Counted from the stretch's first letter, positions 20,210 through 29,910 are shown. The stretch: DNA of 64,000 bases from Bacteroidota bacterium (GCA_003045865.1 PZPB01000002.1:16989-80988); one strand, 5' to 3'. Notes: generated from the letters alone by a model not told the origin. A program made the numbers and translations.

Positions 20210-21088
20210 ATGAAAAAAGTACTTACCCTTCTTGTTCTCTTGTTTACTGCTTTGTTTGCATCTGCGCAAAGCAAAAATGAAAAATCACTATTGTGGGAGA
20301 TTTCAGGCCCCGAAGGAAAAATATCCTATTTATTTGGGACTTACCACTTGCTTGGATCAGATTTTATCAATGAAAATCCAACCTTAAACAAAATTTACAG
20401 CAATGCGAATAACATTGTGGTGGAAACGGTTATCGATTCGGCGCAGCTTCCGCAGATGGCGCAATACTCCATGATGCAGGAGTCGATCAAAGGAATGCTA
20501 GATTCTACTGATTACCTTTTGTTAAGCGAAAAGATTGAGCCTTTAGTGGGTGCTCCCATGGTGTTTTTAGATAATATGAAACCGATGGCTTTAGCCACCA
20601 TGCTAACCTTGCAAATGGCCACTGCTGAAACTCCCGACACTTTCTTGTTTGAAGGTATGCCCATTGATCAGTTTTTTGCTTGGGATGCCAAAAAGAAGAA
20701 TAAAAACATTCTTCCATTGGAAACTATGTTAGAGCAGATGGAACTTCTTTTTAATAGTGAAACGGTTGAAGATCAACTGGAAGCATTGATGTATATGGTT
20801 AAGGAACCGGAAGAGATGCAGGAAATGACGCAGAATACTATTAAATTCTATATCGAGCAGGATTTGGATGCCATGGTAGATATAGCAAATGACCACGAAG
20901 AAGACATGGGAGATATGACCAAATTATTAGACGAGAGAAATAAAAATTGGATTCCTAAATTGAAGCCTTTACTGGCTAAGGGCTCTACCTTTATTGCGGT
21001 TGGAGCTTTGCATTTACCAGGAGAATTAGGCTTATTAGAATTATTGAGAGCGGAAGGCTATACCTTAAAAGCCTTGGAACTTAAATAG
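20210..21088 (+). CDS. TraB/GumN family protein (secreted)
   Basis: Signal peptide; SYLFGTYHLLG, FIAVGALHLPGELGLLELLRAEGYTLKAL. Confidence 0.88.
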   Translation: MKKVLTLLVLLFTALFASAQSKNEKSLLWEISGPEGKISYLFGTYHLLGSDFINENPTLNKIYSNANNIVVETVIDSAQLPQMAQYSMMQESIKGMLDSTDYLLLSEKIEPLVGAPMVFLDNMKPMALATMLTLQMATAETPDTFLFEGMPIDQFFAWDAKKKNKNILPLETMLEQMELLFNSETVEDQLEALMYMVKEPEEMQEMTQNTIKFYIEQDLDAMVDIANDHEEDMGDMTKLLDERNKNWIPKLKPLLAKGSTFIAVGALHLPGELGLLELLRAEGYTLKALELK

Positions 21089-21096
21089 ACTTTCTT

Positions 21097-21585
21097 GTGA
21101 AAGAAGATTTAGAGAAAAAATTTGTCGCTTTACTCGAAGAAAACGCGGGTATTATCTACAAGGTGACCCGTATTTACGCTCGCAATAGTGATGATGCTGA
21201 AGATCTACGTCAGGAAGTAATCTATCAAGCCTGGCGATCTTATCCGCGATTTAAGGGCGAGAGTAAGTTTTCGACATGGCTGTATAAAATTGCGCTGAAC
21301 ACTGCCTTAACCCATAAGGCTAAAGAGGAAAAACGTAAATCTATTCCAGAACAGTCGGTTATTAGCCAGAGCGAGACTTTAAGCGATTCCAAGGAGTTAC
21401 TTATTAAATATATACGTCAGTTTAATGATGCGGAGAAACTAATAATTATGCTTCACCTCGACGGATATAGTAACGATGAAATTGCGCTTATCGCGGGAAT
21501 TAGTAAAAATCATGTAGCAGTAAAACTGCATCGTATCAAAGAAAAATTAGCATTAAACCTTAAAGAGAATACTAATGGAAATTAA
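21097..21585 (+). CDS. ECF-type RNA polymerase sigma factor
   Basis: GTG start; DAEDLRQEVIYQAWRSYPRFKGESKFSTWLYKIALNTAL, LHLDGYSNDEIALIAGISKNHVAVKLHRIKEKL. Confidence 0.93.
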   Translation: MKEDLEKKFVALLEENAGIIYKVTRIYARNSDDAEDLRQEVIYQAWRSYPRFKGESKFSTWLYKIALNTALTHKAKEEKRKSIPEQSVISQSETLSDSKELLIKYIRQFNDAEKLIIMLHLDGYSNDEIALIAGISKNHVAVKLHRIKEKLALNLKENTNGN

Positions 21586-22174
21586 GAGCTCTTGGCAGGA
21601 AATGGACAAGGAAGAGAACCTCTTGCCTAAGGGAGATATTAAAAAGGGAATGCATCTTAAAAAGGAAGATGTGATTCGCAAGCTCAATAAAAGACTAGCT
21701 TGGAAAATTGCTTTTACGGCCATCTTTACTCCCTTCTATTTTTTGGCCATTTTTATAGTTGTATCCCTAATTGGCAAAGCTTTGTTCGCCTTTATCGGTC
21801 TGTTTCATATTTTAGGACTGATCTTCTTTATTAGGCAGTATCGTATTGCCAAAGCATTTGATCCGAGTCAAATGAGTGTAAGGGAAGTTTTGCAAGGTTA
21901 TTTAGAAAATATTCACAAAACAGTGCGCTTAGAAGAAAGAGCTGGTTTATTTTTATACCCCTTTGCTGGTAGTGCAGGCTTTGTATTCAGTTTATCTCAG
22001 GCAGGCAAAATGGACGAGGCCTTGGCAAACCCCAAAATCTGGTTGGTATTACTAGTGACCCTGCTAATAATAACACCGATAGCACATTACTCAGCTAAGT
22101 GGTTGAATAAAAAGACCTTTAAATCGTATACGGATCTTTTAGAAACCAGATTGGCGCAATTGGATGAAAATTAA
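21575..22174 (+). CDS. Membrane protein, candidate partner/anti-sigma of the upstream ECF factor
   Basis: Overlaps the sigma gene by 11 nt; cytosolic N-terminus then four apparent TM segments. Confidence 0.6.
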   Translation: MEIKSSWQEMDKEENLLPKGDIKKGMHLKKEDVIRKLNKRLAWKIAFTAIFTPFYFLAIFIVVSLIGKALFAFIGLFHILGLIFFIRQYRIAKAFDPSQMSVREVLQGYLENIHKTVRLEERAGLFLYPFAGSAGFVFSLSQAGKMDEALANPKIWLVLLVTLLIITPIAHYSAKWLNKKTFKSYTDLLETRLAQLDEN

Positions 22175-22782
22175 AATAAGCCTCTGACTTTCGGGTCAGG
22201 GGCATTTTTTGTCCACTCCAATGGTCCGTCGCAAAGAATTTCGATAAGCATGGTTTCGCGGCGATCGCCAAAATAGGTCATCAAAGTTTTCTTCCAGTAA
22301 TCATAATTGTCCTCATCGTAATATTTGCAGTCGTAAGTACAAACGACAATGCTTTGCTTATTGATGAGAATTACTGTAGGAGTAGCGTATTGAAAGGTTC
22401 TCACCGGACGTGCAGCGCGAATGCTTTTCCCCTCAATAAAGTTTTCTAACCAATTTTTGAGAGCGTACTGGCGATCTAGTTCTGTCTCGTAAAAGTAAAA
22501 GTTGAAATATATTTTCCTTTCGGTTGTATAGCCTAGGGTATTTTTAAATTCCTCCTTACTCTCTAAGCGGAATTTATCACTCCACATAAAGGCCTCATCT
22601 TCTAATCCACCCAATTCTCGGGATGGAATATTTAAATAATCCTTTTCATGACTGTCGGCATGATCACTAACAAATAGGCTGATTTGACTCTTTAAACTAT
22701 CGCTTAATGCTTTGGTATTTTGGGCATATCCATTAAGAGAGGTGAAAATGCTAAGAATGAAAATGCTTATTCGTAAGCGCAT
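22171..22782 (-). CDS. Hypothetical secreted protein
   Basis: Start at MRLRISIFILSIFTSLNGYAQ; no recognised family. Confidence 0.6.
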   Translation of the reverse strand: MRLRISIFILSIFTSLNGYAQNTKALSDSLKSQISLFVSDHADSHEKDYLNIPSRELGGLEDEAFMWSDKFRLESKEEFKNTLGYTTERKIYFNFYFYETELDRQYALKNWLENFIEGKSIRAARPVRTFQYATPTVILINKQSIVVCTYDCKYYDEDNYDYWKKTLMTYFGDRRETMLIEILCDGPLEWTKNAPDPKVRGLF

Positions 22783-22875
22783 ATAGTAGTTTGATTTTAC
22801 AGATTTAAACAAAGGTCATTAATATTTTATTGTTGGAAGCAGAGGTAGCCACAATCTTAAACTTATTTTTGACTT

Positions 22876-23637
22876 ATGATCTTAAAAGTAATACGCTGCA
22901 TCTTACTGCTTTGTTTGTTATCGACCTTGTTACGAGGGCAGATAGTGAATATTGAACGGTTTCGCAGTAGCACCGATACCAGTCGCTGGAGTTTTAGTGA
23001 GCAATTTAATTTCGGTCTCTTGCAAAATACCCAACGCCTCATGAGCTTTAATAATAGCTCTGGTTTACAGTTTCAGCAAACGAAATTCAGATCTATATTT
23101 CTTAGCAACTTCAGTTTTAGCAGTACCGATAATAATGATATCGAACGCAGTGGCTTTTTGCACCTGCGCTTTGAGAATAGTATTAGTAAATATTGGAGTT
23201 TCGAGTATTTTGGTCAAGCCCAGATGGATGTCCCTCTCAAGATAAATCAAAGGTATCTACTGGGAGGAGGCTTACGAGCCTTTCTGCGTAAGCGCAAGAA
23301 ATTAAGTTTTTATACGGGGCATTTACTTATGGTAGAGTACGATGAGGAAATCGAAACGGCGATTGAGCATCAAGATTTGCGATTAAGTTCCTATCTCAAT
23401 CTTAATTGGCATCCATCGCAAGATTTCACCTGCTTATTCATTGCTTATTATCAACCACGCTTGGATAAATTCTCAGATTATCGCATCTCCTTTCAAGGGC
23501 AGCTCTCCTTTAAAATTTGGAAATCTTTGAGTTTCAACTTTAATGCGCAATATGCTTTTGATGCCTTTCCGGTGGCTTTGCCTAATATTCCGCAGCAAAC
23601 CTATAAGCTTAGCAATGGCATCAGTTTGAAACTTTAA
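22876..23637 (+). CDS. Outer-membrane beta-barrel-like protein (DUF481/DUF2490-type)
   Basis: Signal peptide LLCLLSTLLRGQ; alternating amphipathic strands. Confidence 0.5.
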   Translation: MILKVIRCILLLCLLSTLLRGQIVNIERFRSSTDTSRWSFSEQFNFGLLQNTQRLMSFNNSSGLQFQQTKFRSIFLSNFSFSSTDNNDIERSGFLHLRFENSISKYWSFEYFGQAQMDVPLKINQRYLLGGGLRAFLRKRKKLSFYTGHLLMVEYDEEIETAIEHQDLRLSSYLNLNWHPSQDFTCLFIAYYQPRLDKFSDYRISFQGQLSFKIWKSLSFNFNAQYAFDAFPVALPNIPQQTYKLSNGISLKL

Positions 23638-23653
23638 ATAATGAAATTGAATT

Positions 23654-24202
23654 TTAAATAGGTAGCCAATCGCCCTGTTTTATTAGTGCTTTTAGTTCGG
23701 GTGGCCAATCGAGGTTGTTTTCCGTAAAGCGGTCTAACTCATCTCTACTTTTTGCTGAAAGTAGTTCTTGTATTTCATCTAAAATTTCATCACTTATGTA
23801 GATGGGACTTTCTACTAAGTTTTCGCCTTGACAAATGGCAATAACTTGATAGTCATTAGCTTCATTAAGATCCTTTCCACTTAAAGTGCACTGCTGCTGC
23901 TGATATCTTTCGCTAGGGCTGATGCCGCTAAGCGCTAAATCCATCATTTTTTCGCGCATAAATAAATCGATTCTCTGGCGAGATTCTTGGCTAAGTTCGG
24001 CCCGTGCACTTTCCATACAAGGCATGCAAAGGGCAAAGTCAAAAAGTACTTGTGCTTTCTTTTGATTGGGATAATTTTTATAAACTTTTTGTATGCCGTA
24101 GGTGTCAACATCGCGCAGGTTTACCCCACAAATTTTGCAATGCTCATGGGCTTGCTTAGTATCCTCGGCGTAAAGGTTTAAAGGGATTTTGTTTTCATCC
24201 AT
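23654..24202 (-). CDS. Hypothetical cytosolic protein with two CxxC motifs
   Basis: HEHCKICGVNLRDVDTYG and FALCMPCMESARAEL; putative Zn-binding. Confidence 0.6.
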   Translation of the reverse strand: MDENKIPLNLYAEDTKQAHEHCKICGVNLRDVDTYGIQKVYKNYPNQKKAQVLFDFALCMPCMESARAELSQESRQRIDLFMREKMMDLALSGISPSERYQQQQCTLSGKDLNEANDYQVIAICQGENLVESPIYISDEILDEIQELLSAKSRDELDRFTENNLDWPPELKALIKQGDWLPI

Positions 24203-24244
24203 GGTGCGAAGGTATAATTAAGCTGATAAGCACAAAATGGGGGA

Positions 24245-25540
24245 CTATTGATTTTCTTTAGGGAGGATAATTGTAAAACAGCTGCCTTTGTTTAAGGTGC
24301 TTCTTACAATTATTTCGCCTTTCATTTTTTGTATAAACTCTTGACAAAGTAAAAGCCCTAATCCCACCCCTTTTTCATTGGCGGTGCCTATTGTAATTTC
24401 ACGGCCTTTGGTGAAGAGCCGCTCGAGTTGCCGCTTGTCCATGCCTAAGCCATTGTCTTCAATTTCAATATGAATGGAATCTTGAAACTCGTAAGATCGC
24501 AATTTCACCCAGCCATTTTGGGGGCTAAATTTTATAGCATTGCTAATAAGGTTGCGGAGAGTTAGTTCTAAAACTTGCTTATCGGCTAAAACTTTAGGAT
24601 CCTGATTATTAACTAATATATGAATGCTAATTTTCTTTGCTTTTGCAAGACTTTCCATGGTGTCGTTAACCCGATCAGCAATTTCTTTTATGCTAACCCC
24701 TTCGATAGCATAAGCTTTGGCTTCGCGACGCGACCATTCCAATAAATTATCAAGCAGGGTGCGACTGCCGCGGGTAAGTTTTAGTAATTCCTTTTGCAAT
24801 TCTTTCTGAATATTGGGGCTGATCTCATCTTGCTCCAGCACACTCATAAAACCTTCAATGGCATTTAAAGGGTTACGTAAATCGTGACCTATAATAGAAA
24901 ACAGTCGGTCTTTTTGCTCATTTAAAGCGCGCATTTCTTGCAGCTGTTCTTGAATGAGTCGACTGCTATGTTTTAATTCTCCTCCTTCGGCGAAAGCCTT
25001 ATCTGCCATAGAGCGATAGGCGGCCATTAATAAGCTGAGACCAAAGTATAATACTGCCGTAAAAATCAGATAACCAATAAAGTAAATAAAATGAAGTGCG
25101 GTTACTTCTTCACTTTTTAGGAAGATGAAATAAATCCCTAAAAGGGTGAAAAATAGATAATAGATTAATTTCCAACGCTGATTGGGAGCGCAAAGTTGGG
25201 CAATAAAAAATCCTATGATTAGTCCGTAAAAGCCTAGGCTGCTAATTCCTTTAAAGTAGCTAAAGCTAAGGTATGCGGTGAAACTAACAGATAGGACAAA
25301 GACCCACTGACTGTAGAGCGTTTTACCTCTGCTAAAACCTAAATAGTAACTACTGGCAAAAATTAAGGAAGAAGTGAGTAGGCCGAGAGCTAAACTGCTA
25401 TTGCCAAATATGAAAATACTCATGCATACTATAAGCATCGCTAAACTAGAGAGGAGGCTGATGCCGTTTAAGAGACGGCTTTCAATTGGTAGCTCTTTGC
25501 TGCCTCCAATGAGCTTATTAAGCAAGGCTTTGTTTTGCAT
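24245..25540 (-). CDS. Membrane sensor histidine kinase
   Basis: FSIIGHDLRNPLNAIEGFMSVL (H-box), [33 protein letters not shown]. Confidence 0.92.
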   Translation of the reverse strand: MQNKALLNKLIGGSKELPIESRLLNGISLLSSLAMLIVCMSIFIFGNSSLALGLLTSSLIFASSYYLGFSRGKTLYSQWVFVLSVSFTAYLSFSYFKGISSLGFYGLIIGFFIAQLCAPNQRWKLIYYLFFTLLGIYFIFLKSEEVTALHFIYFIGYLIFTAVLYFGLSLLMAAYRSMADKAFAEGGELKHSSRLIQEQLQEMRALNEQKDRLFSIIGHDLRNPLNAIEGFMSVLEQDEISPNIQKELQKELLKLTRGSRTLLDNLLEWSRREAKAYAIEGVSIKEIADRVNDTMESLAKAKKISIHILVNNQDPKVLADKQVLELTLRNLISNAIKFSPQNGWVKLRSYEFQDSIHIEIEDNGLGMDKRQLERLFTKGREITIGTANEKGVGLGLLLCQEFIQKMKGEIIVRSTLNKGSCFTIILPKENQ

Positions 25541-25651
25541 TATTGCATTGCATTGAGGGAATAAAGTTACACCTTAATGCCCTGATCAGCTATCTAGATG
25601 ACGCGAAAATAATTGCGCTCGATTTTAATCGCAAACAGGTTTGGGGTAAAG

Positions 25652-25683
25652 AAAAAAATCCTCGCTTTAGGGCGAGGATTTTA
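25652..25683. terminator. Terminator-like hairpin
   Basis: aaaaaaatcctcgc-tttaggg-gcgaggatttt stem, A/T flanks on both sides; orientation ambiguous. Confidence 0.6.
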
Positions 25684-25877
25684 CTCTGTATAGAGGGGTA
25701 TAGATAGGGACAAGTTGCTTATCTAAAAAGATTTCCCTTTTCGATGCTCAAATGTCCATCAATTTGAGCGTTTTCCCTTTTAAATTCGATAAAGAGCGGA
25801 ATGTGTTCGTTTAAGGGTAAGGATCATTTTTAGGGTTAATAATTGTAATTTCACATCTAGCGAAAGCGCCTAAAACA

Positions 25878-25910
25878 AAGAGCCCAGTGCAATTAAAACA
25901 CTGGGATCTT
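25878..25910 (-). terminator. Terminator-like hairpin downstream of LruC-type pseudogene
   Basis: cccagtg(25883-25889) ... cactggg(25899-25905); minus-strand tail CTCTTTGTTTT. Confidence 0.55.
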
Positions 25911-25933
25911 CAAATCAATTGAAAGAATATTTT

Positions 25934-26480
25934 TTAGTAGATGAATGGACTTTCCTGGTTGCCGGCTTCATCGGTAAACCCGTTGGTATTGAGGCTTCCG
26001 CCTGATACGGCCCAAATAGAGACGTAGCGGTAATTATTATTTGTCGGACTGTATTCTACTGGGTAGGCAAAGCTTTCAGCAATGTTTATAGCCGCGGGTA
26101 AGCCTTTCGCTGTCTTGTGGTACTACTCTTTCCTGGCATTACTGTCGTCGGCCTCTGATCCTAATAGGTTTAGACCAGCTAAATCGGCTAAGTGAATTTC
26201 GCGAATTCTCCTGCCATTCGCAAAAAGGAAGGCCTTGTAGGGTGCTCTAATCGTCCAATCGTCTTCAACGAAAACCAACTTGTTGTTTCCGTCTAATATG
26301 TGGTCAACTTCCCAGTCAATTACCATTATCATCGCTAATATCAGTGTTGCTAGTATTAGCTAAAAAGTTGTCTTGGTCCTTAGCACAATAGAAGGTAAAA
26401 AACTAGCGGCAATAAAGGTGGGAATGCTGTATTTTATCGGATTGATTCTTTCGTTTCGATAGATCAAAAGTCGAATTTGA
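25934..26480 (-). pseudogene. Degraded LruC-domain-like lipoprotein remnant
   Basis: Minus-strand reading ...DWEVDHILDGNNKLVFVEDDWTIRAPYKAFLFANGRRIREIHLADLAGLNLLGSEADDSNARKE*YHKTAKGLPAAINIAESFAYPVEYSPTNNNYRYVSIWAVSGGSLNTNGFTDEAGNQESPFIY*; in-frame TAG at 26123-26125. Upstream fragments (SIPTFIAASFLPSIVL and CAKDQDNFLANTSNTDISDDNGN) lie in other frames. Confidence 0.65.
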
Positions 26481-26578
26481 GTAGTAAGATGAGAGCAATA
26501 TTCGGGGAACGAAAAGATTTCTAAGTTGAATCGCTGAACTGTGTTTTTCCCTCGAATAAGCAAGAGGAGAAGCGTTCT

Positions 26579-26971
26579 TTAAGACTTAGCCTTATTTTGG
26601 CTAGGCCAAATCTCCTTAATAAAACTGCTAAAAAAGACTTTTAAAGTTTCCGCATTTTTTGAAATAACATGGGTGATTCCCATCTGCATAAAGCTGCCAA
26701 TAATTTGCTTGAAAGGATTGTGAGTGGAGCCGATGAATATTTTTTTAGAAAAATAACCAGTTACCATAGCGATAAAGGTATCGAGACCGTCTTCTTTAAG
26801 ATTGGGCTGGTGAATTATATCATCGAGCGCGCTTTTTACTAGGTTAAGCGGCTTAAAGTTTTCGGCCACTATATTGAATTGCACTTTGAGTTGTGCTTCT
26901 TCCTCTTTTTGTATCACTTCTAATAAGGCGATGGCTGCGTGTAGCTTCTCTGTTTCGTTAACTTTTTTCAT
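26579..26971 (-). CDS. Conserved hypothetical protein
   Basis: 130 aa, tightly linked to downstream-start holin-like and YtxH genes. Confidence 0.6.
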   Translation of the reverse strand: MKKVNETEKLHAAIALLEVIQKEEEAQLKVQFNIVAENFKPLNLVKSALDDIIHQPNLKEDGLDTFIAMVTGYFSKKIFIGSTHNPFKQIIGSFMQMGITHVISKNAETLKVFFSSFIKEIWPSQNKAKS

Positions 26972-26977
26972 GATACC

Positions 26978-27319
26978 TTAACTTAAGAGACTTGAAATAA
27001 TAGAATTGCTAATTCGCTTTTTAAGGGAGCGATGAAAGAATAAATAAACGATTCCGCCACAGAGCGCATAAAAGCCAGCCAAGCAAAAAAAGCCGTAATA
27101 GAGTTTGCCAAGCAGATCGCCCAACCATAAAGCAATACCAATATTTAAGAGGCTTATAAATGTGCTTACTAAAATTATGGCCAAAGCACGTGAGGCAAGG
27201 GTAGACGAAATACTCGCTGTTTTGCTCACTGTTTTCAGACGGTATAATTCAAAGTTGGTTTTTGCGTAATTCTCCGCCTTTTCTAGTAATGTTTCTAAAC
27301 CGAGAGCGTTATTTTCCAT
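26978..27319 (-). CDS. Phage-holin-family/DUF1469-like small membrane protein
   Basis: MENNALGLETLLEKAENYAKTNFELYRLKTVSKTASISSTLASRALAI + two TM helices. Confidence 0.6.
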   Translation of the reverse strand: MENNALGLETLLEKAENYAKTNFELYRLKTVSKTASISSTLASRALAIILVSTFISLLNIGIALWLGDLLGKLYYGFFCLAGFYALCGGIVYLFFHRSLKKRISNSIISSLLS

Positions 27320-27394
27320 TTCAAATTTTCTTAAGCAAGGCATATTGTATCAACTTTAGTTGAAAGATAATACGGTATGCCTTGCGTGGGTTGA

Positions 27395-27667
27395 TTAAGC
27401 TACAGGCTCATCGTGCGTTATTTGCTCCATTTTTGAATTCGCTTTGCTATAGGCGCCCTTTATTTCGCCTTTTTCCTCATCAATGGTGTGGGCAATTTCA
27501 TCCATCAAATTGGAGAACTTCAATTTTAGATCATTTACAGTGTTTGTGCTTTTATTGGCAATTTTAGATCTCGTATCCGACCCTTTGTGGGGGGCGAATA
27601 ATACACCTAATACTGCACCCAGACCTAGGCCTGCTGCTATTCCTGCTAATACTTTTGTTGCGCTCAT
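27395..27667 (-). CDS. YtxH domain-containing protein
   Basis: KVLAGIAAGLGLGAVLGVLFAPHKGSDTRSKIANKSTN. Confidence 0.88.
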   Translation of the reverse strand: MSATKVLAGIAAGLGLGAVLGVLFAPHKGSDTRSKIANKSTNTVNDLKLKFSNLMDEIAHTIDEEKGEIKGAYSKANSKMEQITHDEPVA

Positions 27668-28195
27668 GGTTCTTGTTTTTATAAATTTAAAAGGAGTCTT
27701 ACTGTATGGTAAGGCCTAGCTGAAAATCAGCTTTCCTTAACAAAGGTGATGCAGTAGGCAGCCTTTTATGTTATATGCTGAAGGAGGATTGTTGCATATT
27801 TCACAGATTGCAAACACTTGTTAGTGTTAGTGTTTGGGTCTTATAAAGGCATTTGAGACCTTTTGAATCATTTAGTTCTAAGGCTTAATTCTAGGTTGAT
27901 GCAATCTTAAATAAGACTTTTATCGAGAGTGATAGCTTTTGGACTTAAACTTCAGTAGAAGAGGAGTTTAACTCTAGAAATGTTAAAAAGCATCCAATAA
28001 GGTTGGTGGCTTGGAAATTATTTGTACTAATTTTTATTGAGAAAAGTGAAAATCGTCTATTTGCCAGTAGGGACAAGGCTTCTGCTTATTTTCGGTCCGG
28101 CTCTCAAAATTTTTTGTTCAAATTTTTTTCTAAAATCTAAACAAAAGGTCTAAGTTTACGTTTAACAAAAAATTAACTTTTAAACAAAAATTACT

Positions 28196-28936
28196 ATGTT
28201 GTTAGATGTACTTTCAATTCCAAAGGACGATCCCATCGCATTTACCTTTTTCACAGGTTATATGGCAATGTTAGCGGCCTCAGTTTTTTTCTTTTTTGAG
28301 CGTGGTAGTGTAGATGAAAAGTGGAAGCTTTCTTTACTAGTATCTGGATTAATTACCGGTATCGCCGCAGTCCATTATTATTATATGAGGGACTATTACG
28401 TGGCAACAGGTGAGAATCCAACTGCATTACGTTATATTGACTGGACCCTTACGGTTCCATTAATGTGTGTGGAATTTTATTTACTTACCAAAGCCGCAGG
28501 AGCAAAACTGGGTTTATTATGGAAGTTGATTTTTGCTTCAGTGTGGATGCTAGTTACCGGTTACATCGGTGAAGCTTTCAATCCAGAAGGCGGTAGTACA
28601 AGTCACTCCGTGTTGTGGGGTTTCCTTTCAACGCTTGGCTATTTATACATTTTGTATACGGCTTGGTTTGGTGAGGTTGCGAAATTGGCCGCCAATAGTG
28701 GTAACGAATCTGTGAAAACAGGTGTGCGTACTTTAGGCTGGTTCGTTCTAGTAGGTTGGGCCATTTATCCGATTGGGTACATGTGTATGCCTGGTGGCTG
28801 GTTAAATGCTGGTTTAGGCTGGGAGTCTAGTAATGTGGACTTGTTTTACAACATCGCAGATGCGATAAACAAGATTGGTTTTGGTTTAGTGGTTTATTCT
28901 ATTGCCGTTTCTTCTAAGAAGAAGGTAGCAGCTTAA
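28196..28936 (+). CDS. Proteorhodopsin (light-driven proton pump type)
   Basis: 246 aa; RYIDWTLTVPLMCVEFYLL (D-T-E triad), NIADAINKIGFGLVVYS (retinal Lys), seven TM helices. Confidence 0.96.
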   Translation: MLLDVLSIPKDDPIAFTFFTGYMAMLAASVFFFFERGSVDEKWKLSLLVSGLITGIAAVHYYYMRDYYVATGENPTALRYIDWTLTVPLMCVEFYLLTKAAGAKLGLLWKLIFASVWMLVTGYIGEAFNPEGGSTSHSVLWGFLSTLGYLYILYTAWFGEVAKLAANSGNESVKTGVRTLGWFVLVGWAIYPIGYMCMPGGWLNAGLGWESSNVDLFYNIADAINKIGFGLVVYSIAVSSKKKVAA

Positions 28937-28966
28937 GCACATCTTATCATAGTTACAAAACTAATT

Positions 28967-28998
28967 AAGGGTGCTGCTAACTAGTGGCACCCTTTTTA
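28967..28998 (+). terminator. Terminator-like hairpin between proteorhodopsin and blh
   Basis: aagggtgc ... gcacccttttta (gggtgc 28969-28974 / gcaccc 28987-28992, then TTTTT). Confidence 0.75.
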
Positions 28999-29001
28999 TT
29001 T

Positions 29002-29910
29002 ATGCTCAAACCAACTTCCATTTTTGTTTTTTTAAACGTTGTCCTGTGGCTGTTGCAAGTTGCCATTGGGGAAATGCCCTTATGGATGCAAGTGTCTTTG
29101 GCTGGTTTTTTAATTGCGCTGGTCGGTATTCCGCACGGAGCCATTGACCACGTTTTATTTGTAAAGAATACCAAGGCAAGTCCTTTGTTTTTTTATGGAT
29201 TCTACCTTGCATTGATAATCTTGATTGTTGTTATCTGGCTCTTGTTCCCGCAAGTAGGTCTAGTTTTGTTTTTAATTTTATCAGCCTATCATTTTGGACA
29301 ATCTCAACTAAGTTCATATGGTACTGTACCTTCTTTAATGAAAGCCCTTCTTTATATTTTGTGGGGCAGTTCTATCTTGTCGGCACTTGTGGTTTATAAC
29401 CAGAGCGAGATTTTCCAAATTTGTGGTGCGAATCAAGATTTATTGCAGCTGTTAGTGGTTTTTCAGTTGCCTATATTTAAACTAGTTCTCCTTTTCGCTA
29501 CCCTGAGCTTTCTGCTTTTATTTATTCCATTCGCAGGGAGAATCGGTAGGAAGCATGTTGCTTTTGAGCTCTTAATCTTAGGCCTGATTCATTTGTCTTT
29601 TTTTACCCAATCTATATTGATTGGCTTTAGTATATATTTTGCAACGCTCCATTCTATGGAGGTGCTGCAAGAGGAGTTTGATTTTTTAAAGACCAAAATT
29701 ATCAATTTCAATTTTGTTCAATTTATCTGGCTATTGATGCCTTATACTCTTCTCAGTCTTTTTGGTATAGCCTTGCTCTTGATGTTATCTTACTTCACCT
29801 TTCTGCCTATGAGCGGGACATTGATTGTTTTTATTAGTATTTCAGCTCTAACCTTGCCCCATTCGGTGGTGATGGAACAATTTTATAGTGTGCTAAGGAA
29901 AAAGGTCTAA
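29002..29910 (+). CDS. blh: Brp/Blh family beta-carotene 15,15'-dioxygenase
   Basis: Start ATG 29002 preferred to GTG 28984 (inside hairpin); LVGIPHGAIDHVLF, SAYHFGQSQLS, TLPHSVVMEQFY histidine motifs; directly follows proteorhodopsin. Confidence 0.9.
   Translation: MLKPTSIFVFLNVVLWLLQVAIGEMPLWMQVSLAGFLIALVGIPHGAIDHVLFVKNTKASPLFFYGFYLALIILIVVIWLLFPQVGLVLFLILSAYHFGQSQLSSYGTVPSLMKALLYILWGSSILSALVVYNQSEIFQICGANQDLLQLLVVFQLPIFKLVLLFATLSFLLLFIPFAGRIGRKHVAFELLILGLIHLSFFTQSILIGFSIYFATLHSMEVLQEEFDFLKTKIINFNFVQFIWLLMPYTLLSLFGIALLLMLSYFTFLPMSGTLIVFISISALTLPHSVVMEQFYSVLRKKV

Noticed and set aside
26123-26125. Programmed stop-codon read-through (TAG) in the LruC-like ORF
   Set aside because: Other fragments are also frameshifted and the protein is internally deleted, so decay is more likely than recoding.
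26360-26563. 67-aa ORF as an independent gene
   Set aside because: Better explained as the frameshifted signal-peptide part of the LruC-type remnant; no independent motif.
27720-28195. Long leader upstream of proteorhodopsin as a possible riboswitch or promoter
   Set aside because: AT-rich with only short weak dyads (e.g. GAGTTTAACTC); no promoter pair with correct spacing that I could support by eye.
28984-29001. GTG start for blh giving extra MAPFLF
   Set aside because: Lies inside the terminator-like hairpin; ATG 29002 gives a normal membrane-protein N-terminus.
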